DNA of 64,000 bases. It comes from Bipolaris cookei (taxonomy: Eukaryota > Ascomycota > Dothideomycetes > Pleosporales > Pleosporaceae). The translations under genes were made by a program, and so were the position numbers. The stretch covers positions 373,570-437,569 of the forward strand of contig NRSV01000013.1 of the NCBI GenBank assembly GCA_002286855.1, in the 5' to 3' direction. Below, piece after piece: positions 44,972 to 57,364 of this stretch; positions within the stretch are counted from its first letter, which is position 1, and each line of letters starts with the position of its first letter. The notes under the pieces were generated by a model. That model made no database searches and was not told the DNA's origin. It saw only the letters and a list, made by a program, of their open reading frames with translations.

Positions 44972-46810
44972 ACGTCTGATACAAGCGAGTCGGCCACTCC
45001 GCCAAGACCCCACCAACTTTAACTACTACATGATCATTATACGCAATGCCTCAACGCCGTACAGTACAACAGGTATCAGAAGGAGCCCATGTACAGCTAG
45101 CACTTCTCGCTATCCAGAAAAACGCGACATTAACTCTTCGGGCGGCAGCGCGGCTATACAACGTCTCTCATCGAACACTAAGCGATCGACGCGCTGGAAA
45201 ACCTTCACGACGTGATAGTAGGCCTAACTCAATGAAGCTCGTTACTACAGAAGAAGAGACAATTATTCAGCATATCATAGATCTGGATGAACGAGGGCTT
45301 CCCCCTCGACTCACTGCAATCGAAGATATGGCTAATTCATTGTTAGCTGCGCGTAATTGTGACCCTGTTGGCCAGAACTGGGCAAAGAACTTCGTAAAGC
45401 GTGTACCAGAGCTCAAAATTTAGTTCAATTGAAAGCACAACTACAGGAGAGCCCTCTGTGAAGATCCTGAGCTGGTGCAGGATTTGTTCCGCCTTGTACA
45501 GAATACCAAAGCCAAGTATGGGATTCAGTACGACGACATGTACAATTTTGACGAGATGGGCTTCATGATGGGCATGTACAACGCGTCAGCAGTAGTCACA
45601 GCCTCTGAGCGTCGATCGAGGCCGAAATCCATGCAGCAGGGCAACCGGGAGTGGGTTACCAGCGTGGTTTGTGTCAGCGCAGCTGGCTGGGCGATCCCAC
45701 CCTTCATCATCTTTCAAGGCAAGCACCACCTCTCTGCCTGGTACAAGGAGGAGAGCCTGCCTCGCGATTGAGTTCTTGAAGTCTTTGAGAACATCTGGAC
45801 GACGAATGAGCTTGGTATAAAATGGCTGGAGCACTTTGACAAGCATACGAAAGAGTGTAGTATTGGAGGCTATCGTCTACTCATTCTTGACGGTCACGGG
45901 AGCCACAACTCGCTCGAGTTCTAGCAATACTGCACAGAGTCAGAAATTATCACTCTATGCATGCCTCCGCATTCTTTCCATCTACTACAGCCACTTGATG
46001 TGGGCTGTTTCTCGCCTTTGAAGAGGGCGTATGGGCGCCAAGCCGAGGAGATGATGCGCAATGGGATCAACCATATGATCAAAATTGAGTTCTTGCCAGC
46101 CTTCCAGCAGGCCTACCGCAAGACTATTACAAAGGAAAATATCTTAGGAGGATTTCGAGGCGCTGGCTTAGTTTCACACGACCCAGAGGTGGTGATATCG
46201 AAGCTCGACGTCAAGCTACGGATGCCAACACCACCTGCTGTAGAAGATCTGCCCTGGCTATCGCAGACCCCAAGCAATACCCTAGAACTAGGGTTGCAAT
46301 CGACGCTAGTGAAGCAGAGGATTTAGAGGTATACAGATAGTTCGCCAACAAGTATGGTGGTTGCTCTTGAAAAGCTTGCAAAAGGCGCTGCGATTATTGC
46401 GCACAAGTTGGTGTTGTCGCAAAAACGCAACGCTGAGCTTGAAGCAGCCAACTCAGCCGCCACGAGACGAAAATTGCACAAAAGAAAGCGAGTTCAGAAG
46501 GAAGGTACTCTAATAGTAGAGGAGGGAGAGCGATTAGCAGCTCTAAAAGAGTTTGGGGCGCGTAGTAATGGGAAGAAGATTAAGAAGAGAGCGCGCACGG
46601 AGGTGGGCGAGCCGTCGCAAAGGCACTGTAGACGCTGCGGCGAAGCTGGGCACAATACGCGCACATGCAAGCAAGTAGAAGCGACATATTCTGAATAGAA
46701 TAGCTTACTACGATTTCTAATTGCTATCGTAGTTGCGTTGTGATAGTCTATAATGGTCGTGGTTTTTGGTGGGGTCTTGGCGGAGTGGCCGACTCGCTTG
46801 TATCAGACGT
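44972..46810 (+). mobile_element. Full-length but mutated Fot1/pogo-like element
   Basis: 1839 bp, flanked by TA (44970-44971, 46811-46812). The inverted repeat is about 45 bp, starting ACGTCTGATACAAGCGAGTC. It is the same general family as 13140-14991 but with different termini. A fragment resembling another element's end (CTAACGTGTTTTA) precedes it at about 44885. Confidence 0.88.
45046..46698 (+). pseudogene. Fot1-like transposase with several nonsense codons
   Basis: Begins MPQRRTVQQVSEGAHVQ and ends in a CCHC knuckle (CRRCGEAGHNTRTC). Catalytic motifs YNFDEMGFMMG, LILDGHGSH and LLQPLDVGCFSPLK are preserved. In-frame stops are at 45421 (TAG), about 45430 (TGA), 45769 (TGA, expected Trp), near 45922 (TAG) and 46324 (TAG). 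All can be derived from Gln, Arg or Trp codons by C-to-T or G-to-A changes. Confidence 0.88.
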
Positions 46811-46825
46811 TAATGTAATAATAAT

Positions 46826-46964
46826 AGATAAAGGCTGAAGCACCACAGCTACGCGATACACCACAAATCCCCAAATTGTAAATAATTACCCCATAGAACG
46901 GCCTCCGGCCAAAGTCTTACATGGGCACGAGCTGCACAGACTATAATGGAATAATAATAATACA
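46826..46964 (+). mobile_element. LINE 3'-end fragment (copy 3)
   Basis: About 139 bp matching the 3' UTR of the LINE copies at 11.9-12.0 kb and 22.07-22.2 kb, with the same ACTATAATGGAATAATAATA end. It starts 14 bp from the Fot1-like element. Extreme 5' truncation. Confidence 0.8.
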
Positions 46965-47845
46965 CACATGGGTATCTTGACATGACTATACCTGGAAATA
47001 CAGCAAACGGTATCGAATCTTTAGATATGTTTTTGGTATCACCAACGTCTCCGTCATTGCTGTAATGTCTACTACTCGCATGAAACTACTGGCAATTCGC
47101 ATGTTGTTGGATTCCCGTTTCGTCGTCTCGGCCAGCCCGTCATCAGCGTAGTCGTACTCACTCCTTGATCTGAACCGACGTCTGTACTGAGCATAGAGGT
47201 GGTTTGTATTGTCTGCATCAAAATCTGCTCGGACATATAATGGCATCCGGCTGAGCATTCACTCACTGTTCTGCTATATGAAGACAAAAGCCATTAATTC
47301 CTGAGGCTCATAGATTCGAAACAGGCACCAAGCCGGCGGGCCATACAAGGGACCGCACCCCGCGTACAGAGAAGGCGCGCACGGCCCCAGAGCCACTCGC
47401 CTTCTGAAGCGTAGCGTGCGCCCCACACTTTGGAAACGTGCAAGCGCGCCCGCCCACTTTTTGACGCGCAATCCGGCCAAGCCTACCGTCAGCCCGCATG
47501 TCGACTTGAAGCAGACAAGTCTGCCCAGCTCCATTTATGGCACAGTCCATCTTGGCTGATCTCAATCAGGGCTCATCCTGGTGTGCCAAACGACTTGTGA
47601 GGCGGCACTTAACATCAGACTCGCATCCCGTGTCAAGTGTATTGCTCCAGCATCACCTCCGAGCCATCGAAGCTAACCCTTTCCGCCGACAGGCTACCAA
47701 TTAGCAATTAGCGCCATCTGACCTCATCCACTCATCTCTTGTCTTGCTTCCTTTCTGTGTTTGCTGGCCATTCACTGTACATACTTTGTTCATCGTTTTA
47801 CCCATTCACTTTCGCTCTTTTCAACACTGCAAGTCCACATTCAAC
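46965..47845. other. Intergenic and promoter of the MFS gene
   Basis: No convincing ORF; the final 100 bp are pyrimidine-rich, as in many fungal leaders. Confidence 0.5.
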
Positions 47846-49390
47846 ATGGACCTCTACCGAGCTACCTTTGCGGGTTCCGTATTGCTGAATCTCTTTGCAT
47901 TCTACCAATCCCACCGCTCTCGCAAAGCAAACACCGAGGCGGCCGTCTCAGACAAGAAAGATGGACTGGAATCCCACGAGCCCGATATGGACGGCTTGAG
48001 CAAGCTGAGGAAGCGCTTCTTCCCTATCTATTTGCTCGTCAACGCCGCGGATTGGCTTCAGGGACCTTACATCTATCCCATCTACAAAGGTACATACGTG
48101 TGAATGAATAGCTCCCGCCCCCACGTACTCACATATCTTTGCAGATGAGAAAGGACTCCCCGAAGAAACAGTCGCCTTCCTCTTCCTCACAGGCTTCATC
48201 TCCGCAGGCCTCTCCGCATCTTTTGTAGGCGGACTCGCAGACCGTTATGGCCGAAAGACAGCATGTCTTGGATACTGCGCTATCTACTCTCTCTCGTGTG
48301 CTACGCTCCTTACCAACAATATCTACATTCTATTCTTTGGTCGTATACTCGGCGGTATTTGCGGAACAATCCTCTGGAGCGTCTTCGAGAGCTGGCTCGT
48401 CGCCGAGTTCAACCAACTCATGCTGCAAGATGGCGAGCCTCACTTGAGTGCCATCTTCAGCACCATGACCACTTCAAACACTCTGGTTGCCATTGCCTCT
48501 GGTATCTTTGCTGAATGGGCAGTCACCAAAACGGGCACGGCCAAGACCCCCTTCATGGCTTCCATTGCATGCTTAGCCCTGTCCTTCCTGGCCATCTCGT
48601 TGTACTGGGGCGAGAACTATGGATCCAGCAGCCGAAGGGCGTCTGAAACCGAAGGTCTTCTTCAGCAAGAAGAGGCGGCGCCGGCGCCTTCCTCAACCTC
48701 TGCTCTGCGAACAATTCTACGTGATCGCAACATTATGATTCTCGCGCTGGTATCGGGTTTCTTTGAAGGATCACTTTTCTTATTCATCTTTTTCAAATTT
48801 CCTGCATTGAAACTTAGCCACCAACTATCGGGCTCAACAGACGGTAAGCAACCCTCCAACGCCACCATCTCTGACTCTTTGCGTCTGACATGAAGCAGAA
48901 CTACCTTTCGGCCTCATTTTCGCTATCCTCATGTGCTCCATGATGCTCGGCTCTCTCCTCCACAAACATGTCTCCACATCCGCGAACCCAGTACCCGCGC
49001 AGAAGATGCTTATTGGCATTCTCGCCGTTTCTTCCGTCTGTTTCTTTATTCCCGGGCACTTCCGCGACGAACGCCTCACACTGTGGTGCTTCTGCATCTT
49101 TGAGCTTTGCTGCGGAATCTATTACCCCGCCATGGGCTCGCTCAAGAGCAAGCTCATTGAAGATGGCGCACGAGCTAGCATCTACGGTATTCTTCGCATT
49201 CCGCTCAACGTCTTTGTCGTGCTAGCGCTCAGCACCACAAAGGAAGGTATGCATTGTCCTCACAGCCGTCCAAGATAATCGCAAAAGCTAATTCATGCAT
49301 ATAGGTGAGGCTCATCGCGACACAGTATTCACCACATGCAGTGTGCTGCTTGTTGTGGCTGCCGTCTTTGTCCACAAGACGCTGGCTTGA
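47846..49390 (+). CDS. MFS transporter, MFSD5/molybdate-anion transporter-like
   Basis: Four exons, 47846-48089, 48145-48843, 48899-49246 and 49305-49390, with 55-58-bp introns, all phase 1; 458 aa. The joined sequence shows the MFS signature GGLADRYGRKTACLGYC after the second hydrophobic segment, then FFGRILGGICGTILWSVFESW and about 12 hydrophobic helices overall. A central hydrophilic loop is rich in Ser and Glu. The DWLQGPYIYPIYK start and FESWLVAEF motif are typical of the MFSD5 (MOT2-like) family, implicated in molybdate uptake in algae. The substrate here is inferred. Confidence 0.87.
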
Positions 49391-50552
49391 TTTCTTTTTG
49401 TTATGCTTGTGAAACTCTAGGCATCATATGTGCACAATGCGCTCATAGGGGATAGCGCACAAACTCGGTCTTAAGAATTTTGGTAATATGTCAGCTCTAT
49501 AGTATAGCGCCGAGGCTATGTAAACACTATTTTGTTGCTATTGCTATGATTGCTTTCTGTAAATAGCATTGTACATGCACATCACCATCCACAATACCCA
49601 CTTGTTTTATTTTTCTTTCGTCATCGCAATCGGTTGAGTACGTATGCATATGTGGATAGCCAGGTAGATCATATGATATCATTGTCAGCTCTTACACCGT
49701 GTACCCTACAAGACTCGGAACCAGATTTGTATGCGCAATCTTGAGGTCTGTGCGATAGGGCCTCTTCGTGGCCCCCAATGTGAAAGCATGTTTAGGGAGG
49801 TAGATGCCCAGCTAAGGGTGAAACGACGCCGGTGGCGGCTGATGGCCAAGAGACCCACCTTTGGTACACGACCTACCATCATCGCAAAACGTCTCCCGCG
49901 GCTAATCGAGCCGCCATCACATTAGTTTGCGCGCGAAGCCAACGTCGGTGCCCCAGGATCCAATGGTGCAGGTGTAGCCGCATGTAGCTGTTACTCCGCA
50001 GTCAGCTCGTATGTCATGGTCAGCAGGGGCGCCTAATGCTGTCGTCTTGCTCGATATGCACAAGTGTCCATGTCCGACTAAAACCGGGGGGGCAAAGGAC
50101 AGGCCCAGCAAGTGTCTTTTGATATGAAGGTCAGTGCTTGGCAAGTCCAATGTACGCGTAACACTCGTTGCCAGCTTGGGTCCCGCTGTTGGGTGTTTCG
50201 GCGGCAATGCTTGGCACGTGTCCCATACACGACGATCCAGGTCAGGGAATTCAGACAGATTGAGAGGCTCTGTTTGACCATGATAACATCTGCAAGCGAG
50301 GCGGGCTCTCGGGCCATTTGGGTTTAACTTTCCCTTTTTTCTTTCATCATCTCTTTATCTTTTTCTTTTCACCTACATTCACATTCACTCCTCACCCTTC
50401 TCCGCTCCTTCCCGTCACTACCCACGTACGCTTGACGCGAACAGAACCTCCACCGATTCAACTCGGAGGTTTATGTACATGTCACGACTGTCCTTTGTCT
50501 CTCTCATCTAGATATTTGGATATCGTTCTTTATTTTCTATTCAACCGCCACA
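49391..50552. other. Intergenic
   Basis: No gene seen; a CT-rich leader precedes the next gene (50330-50540). Confidence 0.5.
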
Positions 50553-51689
50553 ATGTTTAGGTCTTTCGGAGGTATGTTACACGTTGCTTTGCAATGCTTC
50601 TTCCCACGCCTCTCCTTCTAACATTGTCCGCCAGCACGTATATTCGCAGGCATATTCGTCGTCGTCTTCCTCATTGTTATTTTCCACAACGAAGAATCCG
50701 CTGGCACGGCTCTCCTTCCTTACCTGCCTGTCCTACCATCAACAGGCTCATCGCAATCTTCCTCACTACTCCGAGCATGGATAAAAGACCGATCTGCACT
50801 CTCTGAGAAATCGTGGAAAGCGAGTCTCGACCAGCGAGAGCAAATGGCAAAATCTCACCCTAATAACCCAAGGATTCCCTTCTTCCCCACGGACTTTTTA
50901 AAATATCCATTTACAATCTGGGACTTTTTCCCCCCAACCTGGACCTGTCCCCACGACATCCAGCGTGTAGGCCGCATGGGCGATGGCGGAAAATGGGTCT
51001 GCGGCATGAGTGTCTATGAAGGACTTCCCGCGCTCAAAACCTCTGTATCCCAAGAGTCGTCCCTCTCCAATGCCCAAGACGGCCTCGTAATGTACAGTTT
51101 CGGCATCAACGGCGAATCCTCGTTTGAAGCAGAAATGCTCGAGCGCGTGCCCAGCGCCCGCATCTGGGGTTACGACTTCTCTGTCGATGCCTGGGGCCCG
51201 CAGATCGCACCTAAGCACCGTCACCGCACTTTTTTCAAGAAGGTAGGGCTGGGAAAGGAAGACGCGCATGATGCTAGTCCGCCCTTTTGGACTCTCCCAT
51301 CCCTCATGAAGCAGAATAATCACACCTACATTGACATTTTGAAAATCGATGTCGAGGGTAGTGAGTACGATGCGCTAGATACCATGATGGACGCCTTTGA
51401 CAATGTGCAATCCGCATCTGGAAAATCGGTGCTGCCCATTGGCCAGGTCATGGTTGAGTTGCACTTGGGAGACGGTGTCTCGACCGACAACCAAGTTGGT
51501 GGCGGCAGCGTCGATTTCGGGCGCTTCCGCAGCTGGTGGGAGCGTCTGGAGCGCATGGGCATGCGGCCTGTGTGGATGGAAATCAATCTTTTTGCCGTTA
51601 CGCTGGGTAAGACCAAGTCGAATCCTCGGTGTACGGAGTATGTCTGGGTCAATGCTAGGGATCAGAGGAATGTACTTTGGAATGTATAG
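50553..51689 (+). CDS. Type II membrane methyltransferase-like protein (FkbM/METTL24 type)
   Basis: Two exons, 50553-50571 and 50635-51689, with a 63-bp intron (GTATGT..GCCAG, phase 1); 357 aa. The tiny first exon (MFRSFG) joins ARIFAGIFVVVFLIVIF, making an N-terminal signal anchor; starting at the internal ATG 50844 would lose it. The luminal domain contains RMGDGGKWVCG, VMYSFGINGESSFEAEM, WGYDFSVDAWGPQ and IDILKIDVEGSEYDAL, the SAM-fold and FkbM-like motifs. A Golgi or ER methyltransferase is a reasonable inference. The substrate is unknown. Confidence 0.85.
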
Positions 51690-52786
51690 ATTATGGGCAC
51701 TTTGCCTTCCGCTGGGGCTTTGAGCATTAGAGCAGAGGAGCAAATGGGGCGTTTTTTTCTCTCTTGTTGTGTATGGCATTTAGTACGGTGCTATATTAAA
51801 CGAATGTTTACAGATGTTCGTAATAGAACACTTGTTTCCCCATCCCTCTCCCTCTCTCTCTTTCTCTCTTTTCGCCTTGAATCATGATAGTTCCCTTCAT
51901 ACGCGATCAGCCACCGCTGTCACATTTCCACTAGACCTCTACTACATAGCAAATCAGCATATTACAAGCAAGCAAAACATCTCTGCGTACTCAATTCCAA
52001 TCCCATGTTATGCACACCCACATTTCCATATACTACCACCAATCTACCTTCTCCATCTCCACACTTTCCCCTCTCCCACCAACCGCGGTTCCTGAAACCC
52101 CTGCGAAACACACCGAGTCGCCAACCCGCTTTCGGCCCGACCCACTTTGCCCTCCCCCTTCTCTAACTAAACCCCCAGCAAGGCAGAAAATGAAAATATA
52201 TTATCGCCCGTCCATGTCACCCTTGTCCCTCCCGACGAACGATTGTATTTTATCTGCCGTTCCCACATACATATCACGTTATCAGTACTTGCCGCGCCTA
52301 CTTTATCTGGCGTGCAGCACGACGGCTTGGAGATTGCGAAGGGAAATAACAGTGATGGGGTTGATTAGTATAGCTTCAGCTGCATATTAGTATTGTATCG
52401 AACAGACTTTGCTGGGGAGGAGGCAGGTATGTGTACGTGCAGGCTGAATGGGAAGAAGGGTAAGTTTAGGTTGGTTACTCTTTTATTCTCCGTGACTAGG
52501 CCATGGGCGCGCTTTGCTGCTTTTGGGGGCGCTTGAGTGTGGAGAGGCCAAGTGAAGAGGGTCTGGGGTTGGGGATAATGTGAGTGTGGAGGCCATCTCG
52601 GATGCCTTGGAGGAGGGCATTGCTAATGCTTTGGGAGAGAAATGGATTTATTACGCCTTTTCCCCTCTCTTACGGCTTGGGGTGTTTGATGGTGGCGTGA
52701 GCTTGGTGGCTTGGTTTCGTCCAATCAAAGTGTTGAGGTTGGATGGATTCCCCGGATTCCAAATGTCATCCGTGGTTTACGGGAGG
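51690..52786. other. Intergenic
   Basis: CT microsatellite near 51838-51876; no gene called. Confidence 0.5.
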
Positions 52787-53014
52787 TTACGTAATGAAGC
52801 GCGAAATGCCTGACGCTGGTTGAGAGTGGTATCCAAGAGTTTTGGTTGTTCGGGATATTTTTCTTAGTGGGATGTGCCGATTGGCTTCGTCGCCCTCGAC
52901 ATCCAACTGCGCGAATTGTATGTAGCGCTCGTGACTGTGTGTGCGTTCAGAAAGATTGGCTTTGGGTTCTGGCTCTGTGGTCTTGAATGTAACCCAGAAT
53001 GGTAAAGATGGCAT
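52787..53014 (-). CDS. Possible small protein, 75 aa
   Basis: ATG near 53012 gives a 75-codon hydrophilic frame (MPSLPFWVTFKTTEPEPKAN...) with plausible codon use, 130 bp downstream of the large RNA-processing gene's stop on the same strand. No motif recognised; it could be chance. Confidence 0.3.
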   Translation of the reverse strand: MPSLPFWVTFKTTEPEPKANLSERTHSHERYIQFAQLDVEGDEANRHIPLRKISRTTKTLGYHSQPASGISRFIT

Positions 53015-53143
53015 GATTTTGTGTTTCTCTATCCATGCTCAGCTCTGAGTGAAGAAACATAGCTATTCAATACAATGGTAACCACCAGTCACTGACCCTT
53101 CTGGTGAAAACCTCACTTAGCATTTATCAAATCTAGCACATAA

Positions 53144-56100
53144 TCACCTTCCAGTCCCAAGCCCACTCCCGAAAACCTTATCAATCCTCGTCGCTCTCTC
53201 CCACACAACCTCTACTCCATCTTCGCTCTTCTTCTTGAAATAAAGAATCCTATGTTGTGGAATAAACTCCTCATCCGTCTGCTCCGTCTTCCACTTCTCA
53301 ATTCCTGTCTCCTTCGCACCGAGAAAGCGGTCTTCGTATCCGATAATGTAATCGCTAGGATCAAGACTTGGGTCCCAGCGCAATCGGTTCAGAACATCGG
53401 AAGCGGGACGGAGTTTTGACCTCGATAAGGGTGTCGAGGTGGGCTTTGGGCGTTGCGGGATTGCACGCTGCGGCTTGGCTTCGTCAGCGTCCTCAAGTTC
53501 TTCTTCGAGTTCTTCTTCATCTTCTGAATCGGAATCCATATCCATGACGTAGTGTCCCCATTCTCGATCATCTAGCTGTAGAGCCTTGACATCACGCCTC
53601 TTCACTAGCGACGCATCAATCCAGCAGGTGTTTGAGTTGTAGTTCTTCTCGTCGGTTCGGAGCTGGGTCAGGAAGCGATCAAGCACTTTTTCTAATGCTC
53701 TCTTGGCCTCTTGTTTGTTTTTGGAACCACCAGTCAAGCTACCCTCTGCGGCTTTCGACAGGCCAATCAAGTAACATCCCTGAAAGTCGTTACTGTCGGT
53801 TGAATCATTGGGAGCATCGTCTGTAAATAGAGCTGGCCAGACCCGTACTTCTGATCCCGGAAGTGCTTTGTGGATGTCTGCATAGTCAGTCAAAGTGTCC
53901 AAGTATTATTCCAGGTCTTAGAGTACTTACCAACGATGATGGATATGCAACGCGACTCAACCCAGCCAACCAAACTCTTGCCCTTTGCAAGCGTACGACC
54001 CCAGAACTGAATGTCGATTTTAACAAAGCTATTGTAAGCGTTTAGGAACTCAAAAACTCCAGAAGGAAGATGAGGCTCTGAGGCCAGATCTGACGATGTG
54101 CTGAAGAACTTTTGCCATGTCATACCGGGCTCACTGAGCTTCATATCAGTAGCCTTGAACTCCTTAATCAATATCTGTAAACCAGGAACAGTAGATTTGT
54201 GTGCGATATTAGAGTTGGGCGCGTGAAAGCCGAGAACAACCATGGGCTCCCTTGCACTGCGGTGATAGCGCGGCTTCTTGTTGTGAAAGAACGCATCGTA
54301 CACCATATCATTCGACCAGTCAAAGTTTGCGTAGTATCGGAAAAAGCTCACGACTATATCTGCGACGCTTACTGGGCCGACGTCATGTGCTAGGCTCTTG
54401 CAAACCCATGAGAGCATGAGCGTGATGTGCACTCCGCCCAGATAACCAAACTTTGCAGAGTAGAGACCGCGCTGAACAACCCACAGCTTGATTAATCGGT
54501 AAGCCTGGCGGAAGAGAGAACGCGATGGAATTGTGCGCTGGAGGTATAGCAGGTCGCGGTAGGGTTTCAACTTGCGAAGCGAGAGCACCGAGAGGTTGAA
54601 GATGGGGTCGGATCCTGGAATTTCTGCAAACTCAGACCATCTATATGAAATATGTCAGTACTGTTACTAGGAATGATCAAATATAAGGACTCACCTTTCT
54701 ACCACTTGTGCCGCAGGACAATACTGCAAGTCCATCAATATGCTATTGACAGAAAGTTCAAGCATAGTACCAGTGCTAGCTTCAACCTTTCTCAGAATGC
54801 GCACTTGAGGATTCCCGGCTTTGATGAGGCGTTGTCGAGCAAGCTTGAAAAATGTCTTCGGACTGATGGAGCCAATGCAGAGACAGTCAATGTCTGAACT
54901 GGATGTCCAAACACCCACAGCATACGAGCCGACTGGCACTATGACTAGCGGAATACCAGATTGCCCAGTCTCCGCATCATCACTTGTATCCAACACAATT
55001 CGCTGGAGAAGCGCAAATACTTCTTGTCGCTGTGTTATTTGCTCCTTGTTGGGAATCATACCATGGACCTCAAGCGCTGAAGTCATGTCCGAAGACTCCG
55101 TCAGGGTCGCGATCGCGCGCTTCAGTTGAACTGAGGGTTGATTGCTTGAATCGCTATCCACTGCACTGTTCATAGTACCACCATTCCCAACCTTTAGTCT
55201 TGCTCTTACTCCATAGTGATCACTAGCAACTATCTGCACACCATCAATAGTCTCAGGTTGACCAAACTGATTGAATCGGATCACATGAAGAGTGTTGTTT
55301 GGGCGAACCAGTATCCTATCGTAGCGCTGTGGTCGATCATGCGAAGTGGTGGTGGTTCCCGCAGCAAGCCTGTTGTTTTGTGGATCAAACGTCGCAGATT
55401 CTTCGCCTTCATATAACTCTCCCAAACTAGCAGTACTTGTCTGATCCGTTCCTTCAATCCTGGCAACAGACCAGGCATCAAACAAACCAGCATCGCTAAT
55501 TGAGGTCTCTATAGAAGAGAGTGTGTTCGCAGTCTCTTCAGTGATAGCCTTATTCTTGCAAGCAGTTTCAATGGTGTAAGTTGAGGTGACAATGTTGAAG
55601 TCACCAGCAATGATCCATGGCTCATTCTTGTAGTTTTTTTCCAAATGGCTGATGAGGGTTTTCATCTGAGCTCGTTTAGTTGCAGTCGAGCCATCAGTAA
55701 GGCCAGCGGTTAAGTGGACACTAGCGATTACCAGACCTTCCGAGCCTGACGAATCAGATGTGGCCAACCCTCGAAACTGTGCAATAATCGCGCCCTTATG
55801 CTTTCGATAAAATGGTACTGACTTCCACAAAAATGGATAACGGCTCAGAACAACAATGTTTCGCAAACTGGGTAGCGGTCCAATGTCCGGTTGTTCGGGC
55901 GGTCCGTGAGAAACGAAGGGATATCTTCGCTGAATCTCACTGTCACTCAACATATAGGATAGGAAGTCATCCGAAATCTCTTGCAACACCAAGATATCCG
56001 CCATTGCTGGGTCCGAGAGGATGTTACTGACAAGCAATGAATCGCGATCATGTGTCGGGGGGTACTCGCTATCGATCAGAACGTTATAGCTTGCGACTGT

Positions 56101-56928
56101 GAGTGTCCCCGCTTCGATTTCGTCGTGTTCCTCAGCAGTGTAAATTGACCATTTATATTCATCTTCATCGAAGTAGTATGTCGACCCTGGCTGCACTACT
56201 TGATTGGGTTCCTGTTCGACTGCTTCACTTTGAATGTACCCAGATCGGAGTGCTGTTACATTCGGAGGAAGGCTCCGTACCCAGTGATTAGGGCTGTCAG
56301 GCCTTGGGACGACATCAGAGGAGCAGATGTCGATGGTAGCGAAAAGGCGCATGCAATCTGTTGAATCGGAACCAGTCGTTCGTTCACGTACTAAGATAGC
56401 AAGTGATCCGACGCTAAATCGCAGGTGCGGTATTAGTTTTGCTTTATCCAAGAGATATTCCCGTGCGAAAACTGTGTTGTCTTCAGATTGACCAACAGTG
56501 AGATGTAGGGTAGATCGAAGAATTTGTTGTCCTATAGCCTCCAGGGCCAATTCCCGTAGTGATTCGAGGGTCTTTTTTGAATCGTCACTATCATCTTTGG
56601 CACCGTCCTCGGTAAGGAAGATTGTGCACTTGTTCTTTTGTATAAAATACCCGGCTTGGGATAGTTCTACATCGATTGGTTTGTTATGATCTAGGCGCTC
56701 TGCAACATAGTCTTGGATTTGTTTCTGCGCCCGTGGGAGCTGTTCGGGTGCTACGAATGGGTATATGAGATTGATGTGTGCTGGCCATCTTCCAAAAACC
56801 TTGTCGTAGAGCTCTCGCAACTGATCCACGTAGCCGCATTGCGACCTTGGTGGTATAATGCAAAGGGCCGTATCATACGATGTTGTTGAAAAACGTGCGG
56901 GTGCTCTTGGCTCTTCCGTAGATGCCAT
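53144..56928 (-). CDS. Four-domain RNA end-processing fusion: 2H phosphoesterase, EEP nuclease, PAP-type nucleotidyltransferase, MJ1316/DUF504
   Basis: Three exons, 56928-54695, 54640-53931 and 53877-53144, with introns of 54 and 53 bp and consistent phases; 1225 aa. The start is the first ATG, MASTEEPRAP. Residues 40-215 form a 2H phosphoesterase-like domain (H51 in HINL, H142 in HLT). Residues 275-580 form an endonuclease/exonuclease/phosphatase fold with N282 (SYNVL), E317 (LQEIS), D443/N445 (AGDFN) and D570-H571 (SDHYG). Residues 630-950 form a poly(A)-polymerase-like nucleotidyltransferase with GSYAVGVW, D679 and D681 (DIDCLC), and the central-domain motif LIKLWVVQRGLYSAKFGYLGG. An acidic linker leads to an MJ1316/DUF504 domain (about 1142-1225: DVLNRLRWDPSLDPSDYIIGYEDR). 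Each part acts on RNA ends in other proteins: cyclic phosphate opening, phosphodiester cleavage, nucleotide addition, cyclic-end recognition. An RNA repair or tailing role is inferred. All visible catalytic residues look intact. Confidence 0.88.
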
Positions 56929-57362
56929 TCTTTGAAATGCTGCAATGTTTGAAAAGAAATGCAAAATAGAAAGAAATCACGGAAGGGTATCGTGCGAACG
57001 TGAAAGAAAAAAATGGTGGCGATGTTGAATGTTAACGAGCATAGAATGATATTTATGTTATACCAGAATACATTCCCACCCATGCGAATCTACTTAGAGC
57101 ATTAACCAAATGTCCAAAAAAGGTAATTAGTATGACTGCAGCTGTACTTGAAGCTCGTGCACGAGTGAGATATAATGAGTCATCTACGCTAACCAAAATG
57201 GGAGCATGCACCACAATTATAGATCGAGCGTGTCTCGAATGCTTGCAGCCGCAAGAGGTGAAGTCGTAGCAGGGCTGATTGTACTCGCATGATAGAAGAA
57301 ACAACAACAGCTGGTGTATGGGAACTAGGCAAAAGGTTAGTATGGTGATTACATCATGCTAC
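56929..57362. other. Intergenic between the fusion gene and the transposon cluster
   Basis: AT-rich; nothing recognised. Confidence 0.5.
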
Positions 57363-57364
57363 TA

